A stretch of 45,431 nt of DNA from assembly GCA_002400905.2 (NCBI GenBank), contig NVRQ02000161.1, positions 1 to 45,431 on the forward strand, written 5' to 3'. How positions within the stretch are numbered: position 1 is the stretch's first letter; every line of letters begins with the position of its first letter. This DNA is from Gammaproteobacteria bacterium. GTDB lineage: Bacteria > Pseudomonadota > Gammaproteobacteria > GCA-2400775. Under the pieces are notes generated by a model. That model was not told the origin of the DNA and did no database searches. It worked only from the letters and a program-made list of their open reading frames with translations. A program made the translations under genes and the position numbers. Positions 28,271-36,011 of this stretch are shown piece by piece.

Positions 28271-29086
28271 ATGAGATCAAACAGACGACAAAGACAGGAG
28301 GAACACGTCAATCATGAGCGATGGTTGGTGTCCTATGCGGATTTTATTACCTTGTTATTCGCTTTTTTTGTCGTGCTGTATTCAGTGTCATCAGTTAACG
28401 AGGGAAAGTATCGAGTCTTGTCTGATGCCTTGGCAGCCGCATTTCGTGCGCCAGCGAGTAGCGTTAATCCCGTAAACGTTGGTAGCGGTCACCAGGCAGC
28501 GCCTTTCGACCCAGCTAACCAAACCATGATTCAGTTACCGCGAATGCCGCTCGCACATTTCATTCCTGAGAAAGAGGAACAGATTGATATCGATAAAATC
28601 GCTGAAAGCGTCGAAAGCGCATTAGAAGAATTGATCAAGCAAGAGCTAGTGAGTGTAAAACAAGAGGGTTTATCGCTTGAGATCGAATTGAAGTCACGAA
28701 TTTTGTTTCCAAGCGGTAGTGCGGTGTTAGCAAACAGTGCAGAACCCATCCTGATACAGCTGGCCGATATTATTCGCAGCTTTGATTACCCAGTAAGAGT
28801 AGAAGGTTATACCGATAATGTGCCCATTAGTACACGGCAGTTCCCTTCAAACTGGGAGCTATCTGCTGGGCGTGCATCAAGTGTGGTGAGATTAATATCG
28901 GCTGCGGGAATTGACCCGCTACAGCTGACGGCGTCGGGTTATGGCCAATTTAGGCCCATAGCAAGTAATGATACGGAAGAAGGGCGCGCGGATAACCGTC
29001 GTGTTGTGCTAGTCGTTGATGCCGGCGCGACCGTCGAGCCAGACAGTGCAACACTCAATCACTTTGGAATACCGGGAAGTTTGTAG
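28271..29086 (+). CDS. motD: MotD, stator MotB-type protein
   Basis: A 271-residue protein: short basic cytoplasmic N terminus, one TM helix about 20-42 with the essential aspartate (SYADFITLLFAFFVVLYSVSS; D about 23), a plug/linker region, and a C-terminal OmpA-like peptidoglycan-binding domain (RVEGYTDNVPISTRQFPSNW, ELSAGRASSVVRLI). Partner of MotC. Confidence 0.94.
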   Translation: MRSNRRQRQEEHVNHERWLVSYADFITLLFAFFVVLYSVSSVNEGKYRVLSDALAAAFRAPASSVNPVNVGSGHQAAPFDPANQTMIQLPRMPLAHFIPEKEEQIDIDKIAESVESALEELIKQELVSVKQEGLSLEIELKSRILFPSGSAVLANSAEPILIQLADIIRSFDYPVRVEGYTDNVPISTRQFPSNWELSAGRASSVVRLISAAGIDPLQLTASGYGQFRPIASNDTEEGRADNRRVVLVVDAGATVEPDSATLNHFGIPGSL

Positions 29087-29119
29087 TGTGGACGTCGCAA
29101 TGTATTTGAGGGCAGTGAA

Positions 29120-29908
29120 ATGAAAGTATGGGCGGTATCTAATCAAAAGGGTGGCGTCGGTAAAACCACTACCGTTGCCACCTTAGCAGGAATATTGGCG
29201 TCACGTGGTAAGCGTGTTTTGATGCTGGATCTTGACCCACATGGATCGCTAACGAGTTATTTTGGTGGCGATCCAGATTTATCGAGTGCCAGTATTTATA
29301 ACTTATTTCAGCATGGGCCTGAATGTGCCGATACATTGGTGCAGGAAACAGGAATAGAGGGTCTACACCTAATACACGCGGCGACAGCAATGGCAACGCT
29401 GGATCGTCAGGTCGGTGCTAGCGGTGGCAAAGGTTTAGTTATTAGCCAAGGTTTGGCGCAGTTATACGAGCAATATGATTATGCGTTGCTCGATTGTCCA
29501 CCAATACTTGGTGTGTTGATGGTTAATGCGCTTGCAGCGTGCGAGCATTTATTTATTCCTGTGCAGACTGAATTCCTTGCGTTGAAAGGATTAGAACGTA
29601 TGTTGAAGACACTAACAATGGTGGTTAAGGCTAAGCAAATGACATTAGCCTATACAATATTGCCAACAATGTTTGATAGACGTACGCGTGCATCGATCAA
29701 AAGCTTGCGCTCGTTGCGCGAAAACTATGCTGACACGATTTCACCGCATGTTATTCCTGTGGACACGCAATTTCGTGATGCCAGTCAAGCGGGCAAACCT
29801 TTGTCGATGATCAATCCGAGTGCGCGTGGTGCTGTGGCCTATACTCATATTTTGGAAGAGATGATACCCATTGATGATTCGCTACGACAACGAGCCTTCG
29901 CATCATGA
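29120..29908 (+). CDS. ParA-type ATPase of the chemotaxis cluster (ParC-like)
   Basis: A 262-residue Walker ATPase with NQKGGVGKTTT (K15), DLDPHGSLT and LLDCPP motifs. Orthologous position to the ParC-type ATPases that put polar chemoreceptor arrays in place. It pairs with the next gene, a CheW-domain protein like ParP; overlap is four bases. A plasmid-partition role is unlikely because of its location in a che operon. Confidence 0.85.
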   Translation: MKVWAVSNQKGGVGKTTTVATLAGILASRGKRVLMLDLDPHGSLTSYFGGDPDLSSASIYNLFQHGPECADTLVQETGIEGLHLIHAATAMATLDRQVGASGGKGLVISQGLAQLYEQYDYALLDCPPILGVLMVNALAACEHLFIPVQTEFLALKGLERMLKTLTMVVKAKQMTLAYTILPTMFDRRTRASIKSLRSLRENYADTISPHVIPVDTQFRDASQAGKPLSMINPSARGAVAYTHILEEMIPIDDSLRQRAFAS

Positions 29909-30783
29909 GTTCAAGAAATAGCACTTTAGCTCAAGGGCAAATAGTGGACGCTAGTTCCGCGTTGAATGATTATTTTGATGTGTTGCTGCAGGAAGTGACG
30001 GAGAGTCAACCGTCAGTGGAAGGACGTCGTGTCAGTGAAGAGGTTAATAGCGCGGCGGTAGCTAGCGCTCAGCAAGAGGGTTCAAAATTTGTCATTGAAG
30101 AGGAGAGCTCATCGCATACCGACGAAAGGTCAAGCGAATCCGCAGTTGAAAAAAGCGTAGTAACCGAGTTAGTTGAAGTTTGTGATCAGTCACAACCAGA
30201 ATGTGTTGAAGCAGCGTCAGCTGAAGAACTGAATGATCAATTGGATGGCGCCGAAGTTGACGAAGGGGCTACTGAATCTGAGGGTGATAACGCAGAATAT
30301 TATGTTGAAGGTGCGCCAGATTGGGCGCGCAGGCCTTTCCAGGCATTAGAGTTTAGTATCGCAAAATTGAAGCTGGTAATCCCCTTGGTACATCTTTTCG
30401 GAATTCTCGACTGGGATCAGGCTGCTCTGACCTCTATGCCAGGTCACAGCAAACATTTTATTGGTGTTTGGCCCAATCACGGTATTAATTCAAAAATTGT
30501 CGATGTCGCCGAAATGATGGTGCCGCAACGTTACCAGCACAAGATAGAACCATGGCAAAAACGCCTGACCAAAGTTGTGCTAATCGACGACTCTGTTTGG
30601 GGGTTGGCGTGCGATGAAATTATGGGTGTTGTCACCCTAGATCCACGGGAGGTTCGTTGGCGTTGTGATCGCACGCATCGTCCATGGCTTGCTGGCACAT
30701 TAATCGAACATATGTCGGCACTGGTTGATGGTGACCAATTTGCAGTATCACTGTTACAGGGTGAGGAGAGCGTTACTGCATAG
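29905..30783 (+). CDS. ParP-like CheW-domain protein
   Basis: A 292-residue protein. The N-terminal half is acidic and low in hydrophobic residues (1-130); the C-terminal part is a CheW-like fold (PFQALEFSIAKLKLVIPLVHLFGILDW, VVLIDDSVWGLACDEIMGVVTLDP). In vibrios, ParP links ParC to CheA arrays through such a domain. The start overlaps the ParA-like gene (ATGA). Followed by a 105-base gap before cheW. Confidence 0.8.
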   Translation: MSSRNSTLAQGQIVDASSALNDYFDVLLQEVTESQPSVEGRRVSEEVNSAAVASAQQEGSKFVIEEESSSHTDERSSESAVEKSVVTELVEVCDQSQPECVEAASAEELNDQLDGAEVDEGATESEGDNAEYYVEGAPDWARRPFQALEFSIAKLKLVIPLVHLFGILDWDQAALTSMPGHSKHFIGVWPNHGINSKIVDVAEMMVPQRYQHKIEPWQKRLTKVVLIDDSVWGLACDEIMGVVTLDPREVRWRCDRTHRPWLAGTLIEHMSALVDGDQFAVSLLQGEESVTA

Positions 30784-30888
30784 TGGCATATTTTCTGCTT
30801 ACATAGAGTTTAAGCAGGAAAAGCGCCGATTTTTTGACAATTATCCGCCTGCAGCATTGGCAGCAGGGTAGCGTAAAGGAGTAAGAAA

Positions 30889-31392
30889 ATGGCAGAAGTG
30901 GCGTACGATGAGTACCAAGATCCTATTAACCAGGATATACAAGATCCGTTGTTGCAATGGGTGACTTTTCGCTTAGACGAAGAAAAGTACGGCATTAATG
31001 TGATGGCCGTACAAGAAGTGCTCAAAGTGACTGAAATAACTCAAGTTCCTGGAGCGCCAGATTTCGTGCTTGGCATTATTAACTTGCGTGGCAATGTTGT
31101 TACCGTGATTGATGCGAGGACACGATTTAAACTCGGTCATCGTGAGCGAGATGATAATTCACGTATTATCATTATCGAATCCTCAGACCAAGAGGTTGGT
31201 ATTCTCGTTGACAGTGTTGCTGAGGTTGTTTACATGCGTGACTCTGAAATTGAGCCAGCGCCAGCGGTTGGCAGTGATGATAGTTCGAAGTTTATCCAGG
31301 GTGTGAATAGTTCTGGTTCGGAATTGTTGATTTTGGTTGAACTTGATAAATTATTATCTGAACATGAGTGGGCAGAGGTTGCCGCTTTGTAA
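30889..31392 (+). CDS. cheW: CheW, receptor-kinase coupling protein
   Basis: A 167-residue protein, CheW fold throughout after a 20-residue acidic head. Signature strands are VTFRLDEEKYGINVMAVQEV, LGIINLRGNVVTVIDARTRF and EVGILVDSVAEVV. AAGGAG lies seven bases before the ATG. Upstream 105-base gap has a hairpin (30790-30822) and GCCGAT at 30825, a partial sigma-28 -10, but its -35 spacing is wrong by two bases. Confidence 0.96.
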   Translation: MAEVAYDEYQDPINQDIQDPLLQWVTFRLDEEKYGINVMAVQEVLKVTEITQVPGAPDFVLGIINLRGNVVTVIDARTRFKLGHRERDDNSRIIIIESSDQEVGILVDSVAEVVYMRDSEIEPAPAVGSDDSSKFIQGVNSSGSELLILVELDKLLSEHEWAEVAAL

Positions 31393-31411
31393 GCGGTAAT
31401 GGAGGTGAGCT

Positions 31412-31573
31412 ATGATTGAAGTGCGTGATATTCCGCCGATTAATCCGGTTGTGCCGAAAAAATCAGTCATAAAAAAACAGCAGCAACAGCAATCAAATGG
31501 TCGCAAAAAAAAATCAGAAGAGAAACAAAAACGTGACCGCTATGGTCGTGGTCATATTGATGAGTTTGCTTAA
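31412..31573 (+). CDS. Small basic protein between cheW and DUF2802 gene
   Basis: An unrecognised 53-residue ORF with a GGAGGTGAG ribosome-binding site about two to seven bases before its ATG. The product starts MIEVRDIPPINPVVPKKS, then has a five-glutamine run and a very basic stretch (GRKKKSEEKQKRDRYGRG), ending HIDEFA. No membrane segment. It is disordered-looking. Its tight spacing (19 bases after cheW, 22 before the next ORF) suggests it is translated with the chemotaxis operon. The function is unknown. Confidence 0.7.
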   Translation: MIEVRDIPPINPVVPKKSVIKKQQQQQSNGRKKKSEEKQKRDRYGRGHIDEFA

Positions 31574-31595
31574 TTAAGAGTTGGATTTGATTGCC

Positions 31596-32003
31596 ATGTC
31601 ACTATATATGTTTGTTATTGCCGCATGTCTTGGGTTAAGCGTAGCGCTGGCGTATGGTTACTATCAGCTTAATTTACGCTTAAAAAGTGCTCATCAGGTC
31701 ATTCTTGGCTTACAAAATGATGTGTCCGCACTGTGTGCAGGGGCAGTAGGCGTCAGCAAACATCTAGATAAAATTGAAGATCAATCGCGCTATTTGTCTG
31801 ATAGACAAGACCAAATTAATGTTAGTGTCAGCGATGACCGCCCGTACATTCAAGCTATGCGTATGGCTGAAAAAGGTATGGATGCTGAAGAATTAATGAG
31901 TACGTGTGACTTGTCTCGAGAAGAGGCGGGTTTGATCCACGCATTGCACGCAGGGCACAAAGATAGCAAAGAAATCGTTGGTCTTGATATTAGCTTTGAA
32001 TGA
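31596..32003 (+). CDS. DUF2802 membrane-anchored protein
   Basis: A 135-residue protein: one N-terminal TM helix (1-24, YMFVIAACLGLSVALAYGYYQ), a coiled-coil stretch (25-75) and a conserved C-terminal region (IQAMRMAEKGMDAEELMSTCDLSREEAGLIHALH), the DUF2802 pattern found at the ends of polar che operons. I take ATG 31596; TTG 31581 in frame has no spaced ribosome-binding site. Function not established; probable operon end because of the hairpin at 32024-32060. Confidence 0.8.
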   Translation: MSLYMFVIAACLGLSVALAYGYYQLNLRLKSAHQVILGLQNDVSALCAGAVGVSKHLDKIEDQSRYLSDRQDQINVSVSDDRPYIQAMRMAEKGMDAEELMSTCDLSREEAGLIHALHAGHKDSKEIVGLDISFE

Positions 32004-32023
32004 TACGCTTATATTGATCTAGT

Positions 32024-32060
32024 GTAGTGTCCTGAATCACCATTCTATTCAGGACACTAC
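32024..32060. terminator. Perfect 14-bp hairpin after che operon (possible terminator)
   Basis: GTAGTGTCCTGAAT and ATTCAGGACACTAC form a 14-pair stem with a nine-base loop. No T run follows on either strand, so it may be a repeat or a Rho-assisted end rather than a classic intrinsic terminator. It lies between convergent transcription units. Confidence 0.45.
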
Positions 32061-32061
32061 G

Positions 32062-32195
32062 CTAGGAGCCTGTCGGACTTAGGATGATTCTGCTGCGGCG
32101 GCAGGAAATCGGCCAATTTTTCCGATCTTTTTCATTGAGTTGGCCCACTATCACCCTCGCCTCGCTATGAACACTTGAATCCGACAGGCTCCTAG
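32062..32195. repeat. MITE-like inverted repeat, CTAGGAGCCTGTCGGA type
   Basis: CTAGGAGCCTGTCGGA is inverted at 32180-32195 (TCCGACAGGCTCCTAG) around a 100-base non-coding interior. A 22-base copy of the left end only recurs at 39348-39369. Lies in the gap between DUF2802 and the EAL gene. Confidence 0.82.
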
Positions 32196-32200
32196 CATCG

Positions 32201-34054
32201 CTATTTATCAGCTATGGGCAAGGGTAGTGGCTTACCGATAAAATAACCCTGAACGTAATCAACACCGTAACTAGTGAGCAGATCAAGTGTTTCTTGGTCT
32301 TCAACAAATTCTGCAATCACTTCTTTTTTGAGTGATCGACCCACCTCAATCATTGATTTGACGAGTGACTGATCAACGGGATCGTTGACCAAATTACGAA
32401 TAAAGGCACCGTCGATCTTTAATTGATCGACAGGGAACTGTTTCACATAGCTAAATGAACTGAATCCTGCACCAAAGTCATCGAGAGCAAAGCGACAACC
32501 TAGTTCTCGTAGTTTAACCACCATGTCACGTGTTTGTTCTACATTGGCTACCGCAGCGGTTTCGGTGATTTCAAATAACAAGCGATGCGGGTCAATTTTG
32601 TGCTCACGAATTTTTTCACGTATCAGTCCGTATAGTGTGGGGTCTTGGAATGCATGACCTGACAGATTGACGTGCAAGGAGAGTTCGCTTTGGCTATTTG
32701 GCAGCCCGGCAATTGTCTTAATGACATTGCTTACCATATAGCGGTCTATTTCGTGTATCAGGCCCATTCTTTCGGCAACGGGGATGAAATCACCTGGGCC
32801 AATGATATTGCCGCTGTCATCAATCATGCGTATGAGCGCTTCGTAATGGCGTATTTTACCACTGGCAACATGCTGAACTGGCTGGAATGCAAGTCGGAAT
32901 AAATCGTGTTTCAGTGCCTTTCTGATAATGGGCACCCAGTGCGCAGCGCTGCGCAGAATATGCATTTCGGAATCTTTTTCGTTAAATACGTGAACCATAT
33001 TACGGCCATGTGCTTTGGCTACAAAACACGCTTGGTCTGCACGCACAAGTGCTTCACTCGCGGTACATTTACTGCCAGGTGATATCAGGGATATGCCAAT
33101 GCTGGCGCCGATATGATAGGTGCGGCCTTCTGTTTTAAAGAATAACCCGTTAAGCGTATTATGCAGTGTTTGAGCGAATTCTAGTGCGCGTGTTTCGTCG
33201 GTGTCACTGGCCAATACAACATATTCATCTGAACTGATTCGAGCCAGCAAATCATTTTTACGAATATATTTGCGTAGCGTGTTGGCGACAAGAATTAATA
33301 CTCTATCGCCAGCAGCATGTCCTTCAAGATCATTGACGACTTTAAATTGATCTAGATCAATATAGAATATTGATGAATAACGTTTGTTGTAATTGGATTG
33401 TATTACTGCCAATTCGATTGCTTGTTCTAAGCGACGGCGATTGCATAAGCCGGTTAGGTCATCATGGCTGACCAAATATTGCAGCCTCGCTTCCATAATT
33501 TTACGTTCGGCAAGCTCGGTCTCCAGTTCATACTCTCTGGACTTTCTTAGATCACGTTCGCGTTTCAAGCTAAGAGCCGAAATAACACGCGGGACTAATT
33601 CCATGCGTCGAAACGGTTTAAACATAATGTCAGATGCACCGCACTCAAGGCTGGTAATGGCGGTATCGTCTTGCCACATATTGTTAGCCGTAAGCATAAT
33701 GATAGGAATATCGACCCATTCGCTATGTTGGCGAATCGTGCGACAGACCTCATAGCCGTCCATGTCTGGCATCATGACATCGAGTAAAATTAAGTCGATA
33801 TCACTGACATCATCATGAATACTTTTTTGCAAGACATGAATAGCTTCTGTTCCATTGTTAGCGGTAACAATATTGGAGAAGCCACTCTTACGCAGCATGG
33901 TTTTGGCTAGATGTACATTGTGCTCAGTATCGTCAACAATGAGAATGCGCATATCACGAAGATGTTCGAAGGTACTAGCAAGGTTTGACGGTTGCTTCGT
34001 CGTGTTACCAGGAGGGGTATAAACTCCTTCGGTTTGCTGCGTTGATTGTGCCAT
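32201..34054 (-). CDS. Response-regulator c-di-GMP phosphodiesterase (REC-GGDEF-EAL)
   Basis: A 617-residue cytoplasmic protein. Receiver domain about 35-155 with D92 (LILLDVMMPDMDG); GGDEF domain in the middle in which the signature is SSDEY (LARISSDEYVV), so cyclase activity is unlikely; EAL domain in the C-terminal third with EALIR, VNLSG, FEITETA, ALDDFGAGFSS, LKIDG and QGYFIGKP all present, so hydrolysis of c-di-GMP is expected. A sigma-28-type promoter about 110 bases upstream suggests it is expressed with late flagellar genes, which would lower c-di-GMP when the flagellum is made. Its cognate kinase is not in this window. Confidence 0.9.
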   Translation of the reverse strand: MAQSTQQTEGVYTPPGNTTKQPSNLASTFEHLRDMRILIVDDTEHNVHLAKTMLRKSGFSNIVTANNGTEAIHVLQKSIHDDVSDIDLILLDVMMPDMDGYEVCRTIRQHSEWVDIPIIMLTANNMWQDDTAITSLECGASDIMFKPFRRMELVPRVISALSLKRERDLRKSREYELETELAERKIMEARLQYLVSHDDLTGLCNRRRLEQAIELAVIQSNYNKRYSSIFYIDLDQFKVVNDLEGHAAGDRVLILVANTLRKYIRKNDLLARISSDEYVVLASDTDETRALEFAQTLHNTLNGLFFKTEGRTYHIGASIGISLISPGSKCTASEALVRADQACFVAKAHGRNMVHVFNEKDSEMHILRSAAHWVPIIRKALKHDLFRLAFQPVQHVASGKIRHYEALIRMIDDSGNIIGPGDFIPVAERMGLIHEIDRYMVSNVIKTIAGLPNSQSELSLHVNLSGHAFQDPTLYGLIREKIREHKIDPHRLLFEITETAAVANVEQTRDMVVKLRELGCRFALDDFGAGFSSFSYVKQFPVDQLKIDGAFIRNLVNDPVDQSLVKSMIEVGRSLKKEVIAEFVEDQETLDLLTSYGVDYVQGYFIGKPLPLPIADK

Positions 34055-34169
34055 GAATAATTAACTACCCCATCGGGCACATGTATCTCGTTATAGTGGT
34101 GGCATAAGCCGTCGAGTCGAATATGTAGCGTTAATTTCCCTGCTATCCCCTAATAAGCGGACAGTATAT

Positions 34170-34196
34170 TTAGCGGCGTAAAGACCTTAATCTTTA
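34170..34196 (-). promoter_or_regulatory. Sigma-28 (FliA) promoter for the EAL gene
   Basis: Reading the minus strand: TAAAGATT, exactly 11 bases, then GCCGCTAA. The consensus is TAAAGTTT-N11-GCCGATAA, so six or seven of eight match in the -35 and seven of eight in the -10. The -35 overlaps the end of the FlhB-like gene. It lies upstream of and in the right direction for the phosphodiesterase gene. Confidence 0.7.
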
Positions 34197-34480
34197 GAGG
34201 TTATTGTAGCGTTAATAGAAGGTGTTTGACCTGAGATTGTGTAAGCAAAAGCAAGGATTTCAGCGACAATCACGAATAGATCTTCAGGTATCGATTCTCC
34301 CAATTGAATCTGAGACAGTATTTGCGCCAGTGCGGGGTCTTCGTGGATAGGAATACCGTATTGTCGGGCTAGCTCGATGATGTTCTCGCCCCCTTGTCCA
34401 CTGTCTTTTGCTGTGACTTGCGGTGCTGCTAAGCCATCGTATTTTAGTGCTACGGCAATGGTATCGCTAAATTCATTCAT
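34187..34480 (-). CDS. FlhB C-terminal domain paralogue
   Basis: A 97-residue soluble protein matching the cytoplasmic C-terminal part of FlhB: VALKYDGLAAPQVTAKDSG.. aligns with VALRYDQDNMGSPIVVAKG of FlhB in this window (residues about 275 on), and IPEDLFVIVAEILAFAY aligns with IPRGLYMAVAQLLAYVY. It has no membrane part and no NPTH cleavage site. The upstream gene on the same strand encodes a FliK-like protein, 12 bases away. Known relatives are called FlhX/YlqH-like; their job is unsettled, perhaps helping the FlhB-FliK switch. Confidence 0.88.
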   Translation of the reverse strand: MNEFSDTIAVALKYDGLAAPQVTAKDSGQGGENIIELARQYGIPIHEDPALAQILSQIQLGESIPEDLFVIVAEILAFAYTISGQTPSINATITSKD

Positions 34481-34492
34481 GGTTGGTGTACC

Positions 34493-35923
34493 TTAAACAT
34501 GAGTGTCCAAAAGCTTGTTTAGCCTATGGGGTTGTAATAAATCAGCGATTTCACCTTGACGCGCTGGCTGTGTATTGACGTCGAAACCGAGTTTGCGCAG
34601 ACGCTTATCGAGTAGCTTAATATTATCTTGTAATAGCGTTAACCCTGACGTGGTTTCTGCGGTAAAGCGTAAGTTAATTGATTTGCCTTTTAGCCGAATA
34701 TCACTGCGTACTGTACCGTGACTGCCTAATTCGAAATTGAACTCTAATTGCCAGGCGCCATCTTCATCGTCTTTTCCCCCTGGGTTTTCTTTGTTAATAC
34801 GAAACTGCAATGCACCATTTCGATCACTGTCTGCATAGGGAATTTCCACATGCCAAACTTGATTTGCTTCGTTACTTTGTGCAAGTGAAGACAGTTGATT
34901 TAGTTGAATGCGAGAGAGTAATGATTCGCTCGTTTTAAGTAATTGTTGCAGGGGTTGCAATTGCAATAAACGAGCAACTTCGATGCGTGTTTGCGCCTCC
35001 GTTGACTTCGCTAGTGCTGGACTTGACTTGGTCTTGGTAATAATTTCGACGAGTTTACTTTCAAGGCGTGCGGCTAATTGAGGTGACAGCTTGCTATCTC
35101 GTATCAGTGCTTGACGCACTGTTGCTACCAGTTGCAGTAAAGCGGGTTTAATATCTTTTGCTAAGGTGCTTAGGTTCAATGGGAGCTGTGTTGCTGATAG
35201 TCTTGATTCAAAAAACGTACCGGAATTCAGCGTAGATTGTTTGACTTGCAGTGGTTGCCGTAACTGGCTTAGCAAAGGGATAGAGTCTCGCACTTTTTGG
35301 GCCGCTGCCTTTAGCGCTAATTCTAAGCTAGGTTTTATCTTCGCGGTTGTGTTATCAGTGCTGACATTGCCAGCGCTAAGCACGCTGACAGCACCCGGTA
35401 TCGGTAGTTTAGACACTGCATTGATGTTCTGAATAAGTATGGGTAGTAGCACAGTTGTCGGTGCTTGATGGCCGATGATCGCGCGTATCGCTTGATTGAT
35501 AGGTTGACTCACCGAACTTAATGATGAAGCCGGACTAGGCTGATTTAATGGGAGAGGGGGTGTGACTGATGCACCCCGCGTATCGATATGTCGAGAGCGG
35601 ATGTTTACAGCAGTGGTATTATTTGTTGGCGTAAGTGATGGTGGTGTTAAAATACGCAACTCTGGTTTGGCACCAACTTGGTCGACACGTAGAGTCAGTA
35701 GCTGTCCGGGTGTGAAAGGAAACTGATGATCAGTTTTGATACGCGTGGGGCCAATTTCAATAAAGCGCTGCTGTGTCCTCTCGTCAGTAGCAACTCTTGC
35801 TCTGAGTAATTGCCCTATCTCCCAAGCCTTAACAAGTTCACTGCTGGCGCGTGCTCCAAGAGTACTACTTTTGGTGCGTGCTAGAATCTGTGCTGTCAAT
35901 TGCGTTAATGGGTCAATTGCCAT
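34493..35923 (-). CDS. Second FliK-like (flg_hook domain) protein
   Basis: A 476-residue protein rich in Leu, Ser, Thr and Gln. N terminus is conserved-looking (DPLTQLTAQILARTKS..) and the C-terminal 100 residues resemble the flg_hook domain: VRSDIRLKGKSINLRFTAE and LLQDNIKLLDKRLRKLGFDV correspond to the beta-strand and helix of FliK. The ATG at 35923 has AAGGA nearby; a GTG one codon earlier is possible. Forms an operon with the FlhB-like gene. Not hook-length FliK itself, because that sits in the fli operon; likely a paralogue acting with the FlhB paralogue. Confidence 0.75.
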   Translation of the reverse strand: MAIDPLTQLTAQILARTKSSTLGARASSELVKAWEIGQLLRARVATDERTQQRFIEIGPTRIKTDHQFPFTPGQLLTLRVDQVGAKPELRILTPPSLTPTNNTTAVNIRSRHIDTRGASVTPPLPLNQPSPASSLSSVSQPINQAIRAIIGHQAPTTVLLPILIQNINAVSKLPIPGAVSVLSAGNVSTDNTTAKIKPSLELALKAAAQKVRDSIPLLSQLRQPLQVKQSTLNSGTFFESRLSATQLPLNLSTLAKDIKPALLQLVATVRQALIRDSKLSPQLAARLESKLVEIITKTKSSPALAKSTEAQTRIEVARLLQLQPLQQLLKTSESLLSRIQLNQLSSLAQSNEANQVWHVEIPYADSDRNGALQFRINKENPGGKDDEDGAWQLEFNFELGSHGTVRSDIRLKGKSINLRFTAETTSGLTLLQDNIKLLDKRLRKLGFDVNTQPARQGEIADLLQPHRLNKLLDTHV

Positions 35924-35982
35924 CACATTCCTTAAGTCTTAGCCAGCTAAAGTCGCTGTAGTGTTATCAGCTCCATATAGTA

Positions 35983-36009
35983 ATATCGGACATTTACGAT
36001 TCAACTGAA
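35983..36009 (-). promoter_or_regulatory. Possible sigma-28 promoter for the FliK-like/FlhB-like pair
   Basis: Minus-strand TTCAGTTG, 11 bases, TCCGATAT. Five of eight and six of eight match the consensus. Spacing is exact but the match is weaker than that of the site at 34170-34196. Confidence 0.35.
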
Positions 36010-36011
36010 CT

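Noticed and set aside
30800-30832. Sigma-28 promoter before cheW
   Set aside because: GCCGATTT is good, but the only -35 (TAGAGTTT) is 13 rather than 11 bases away.
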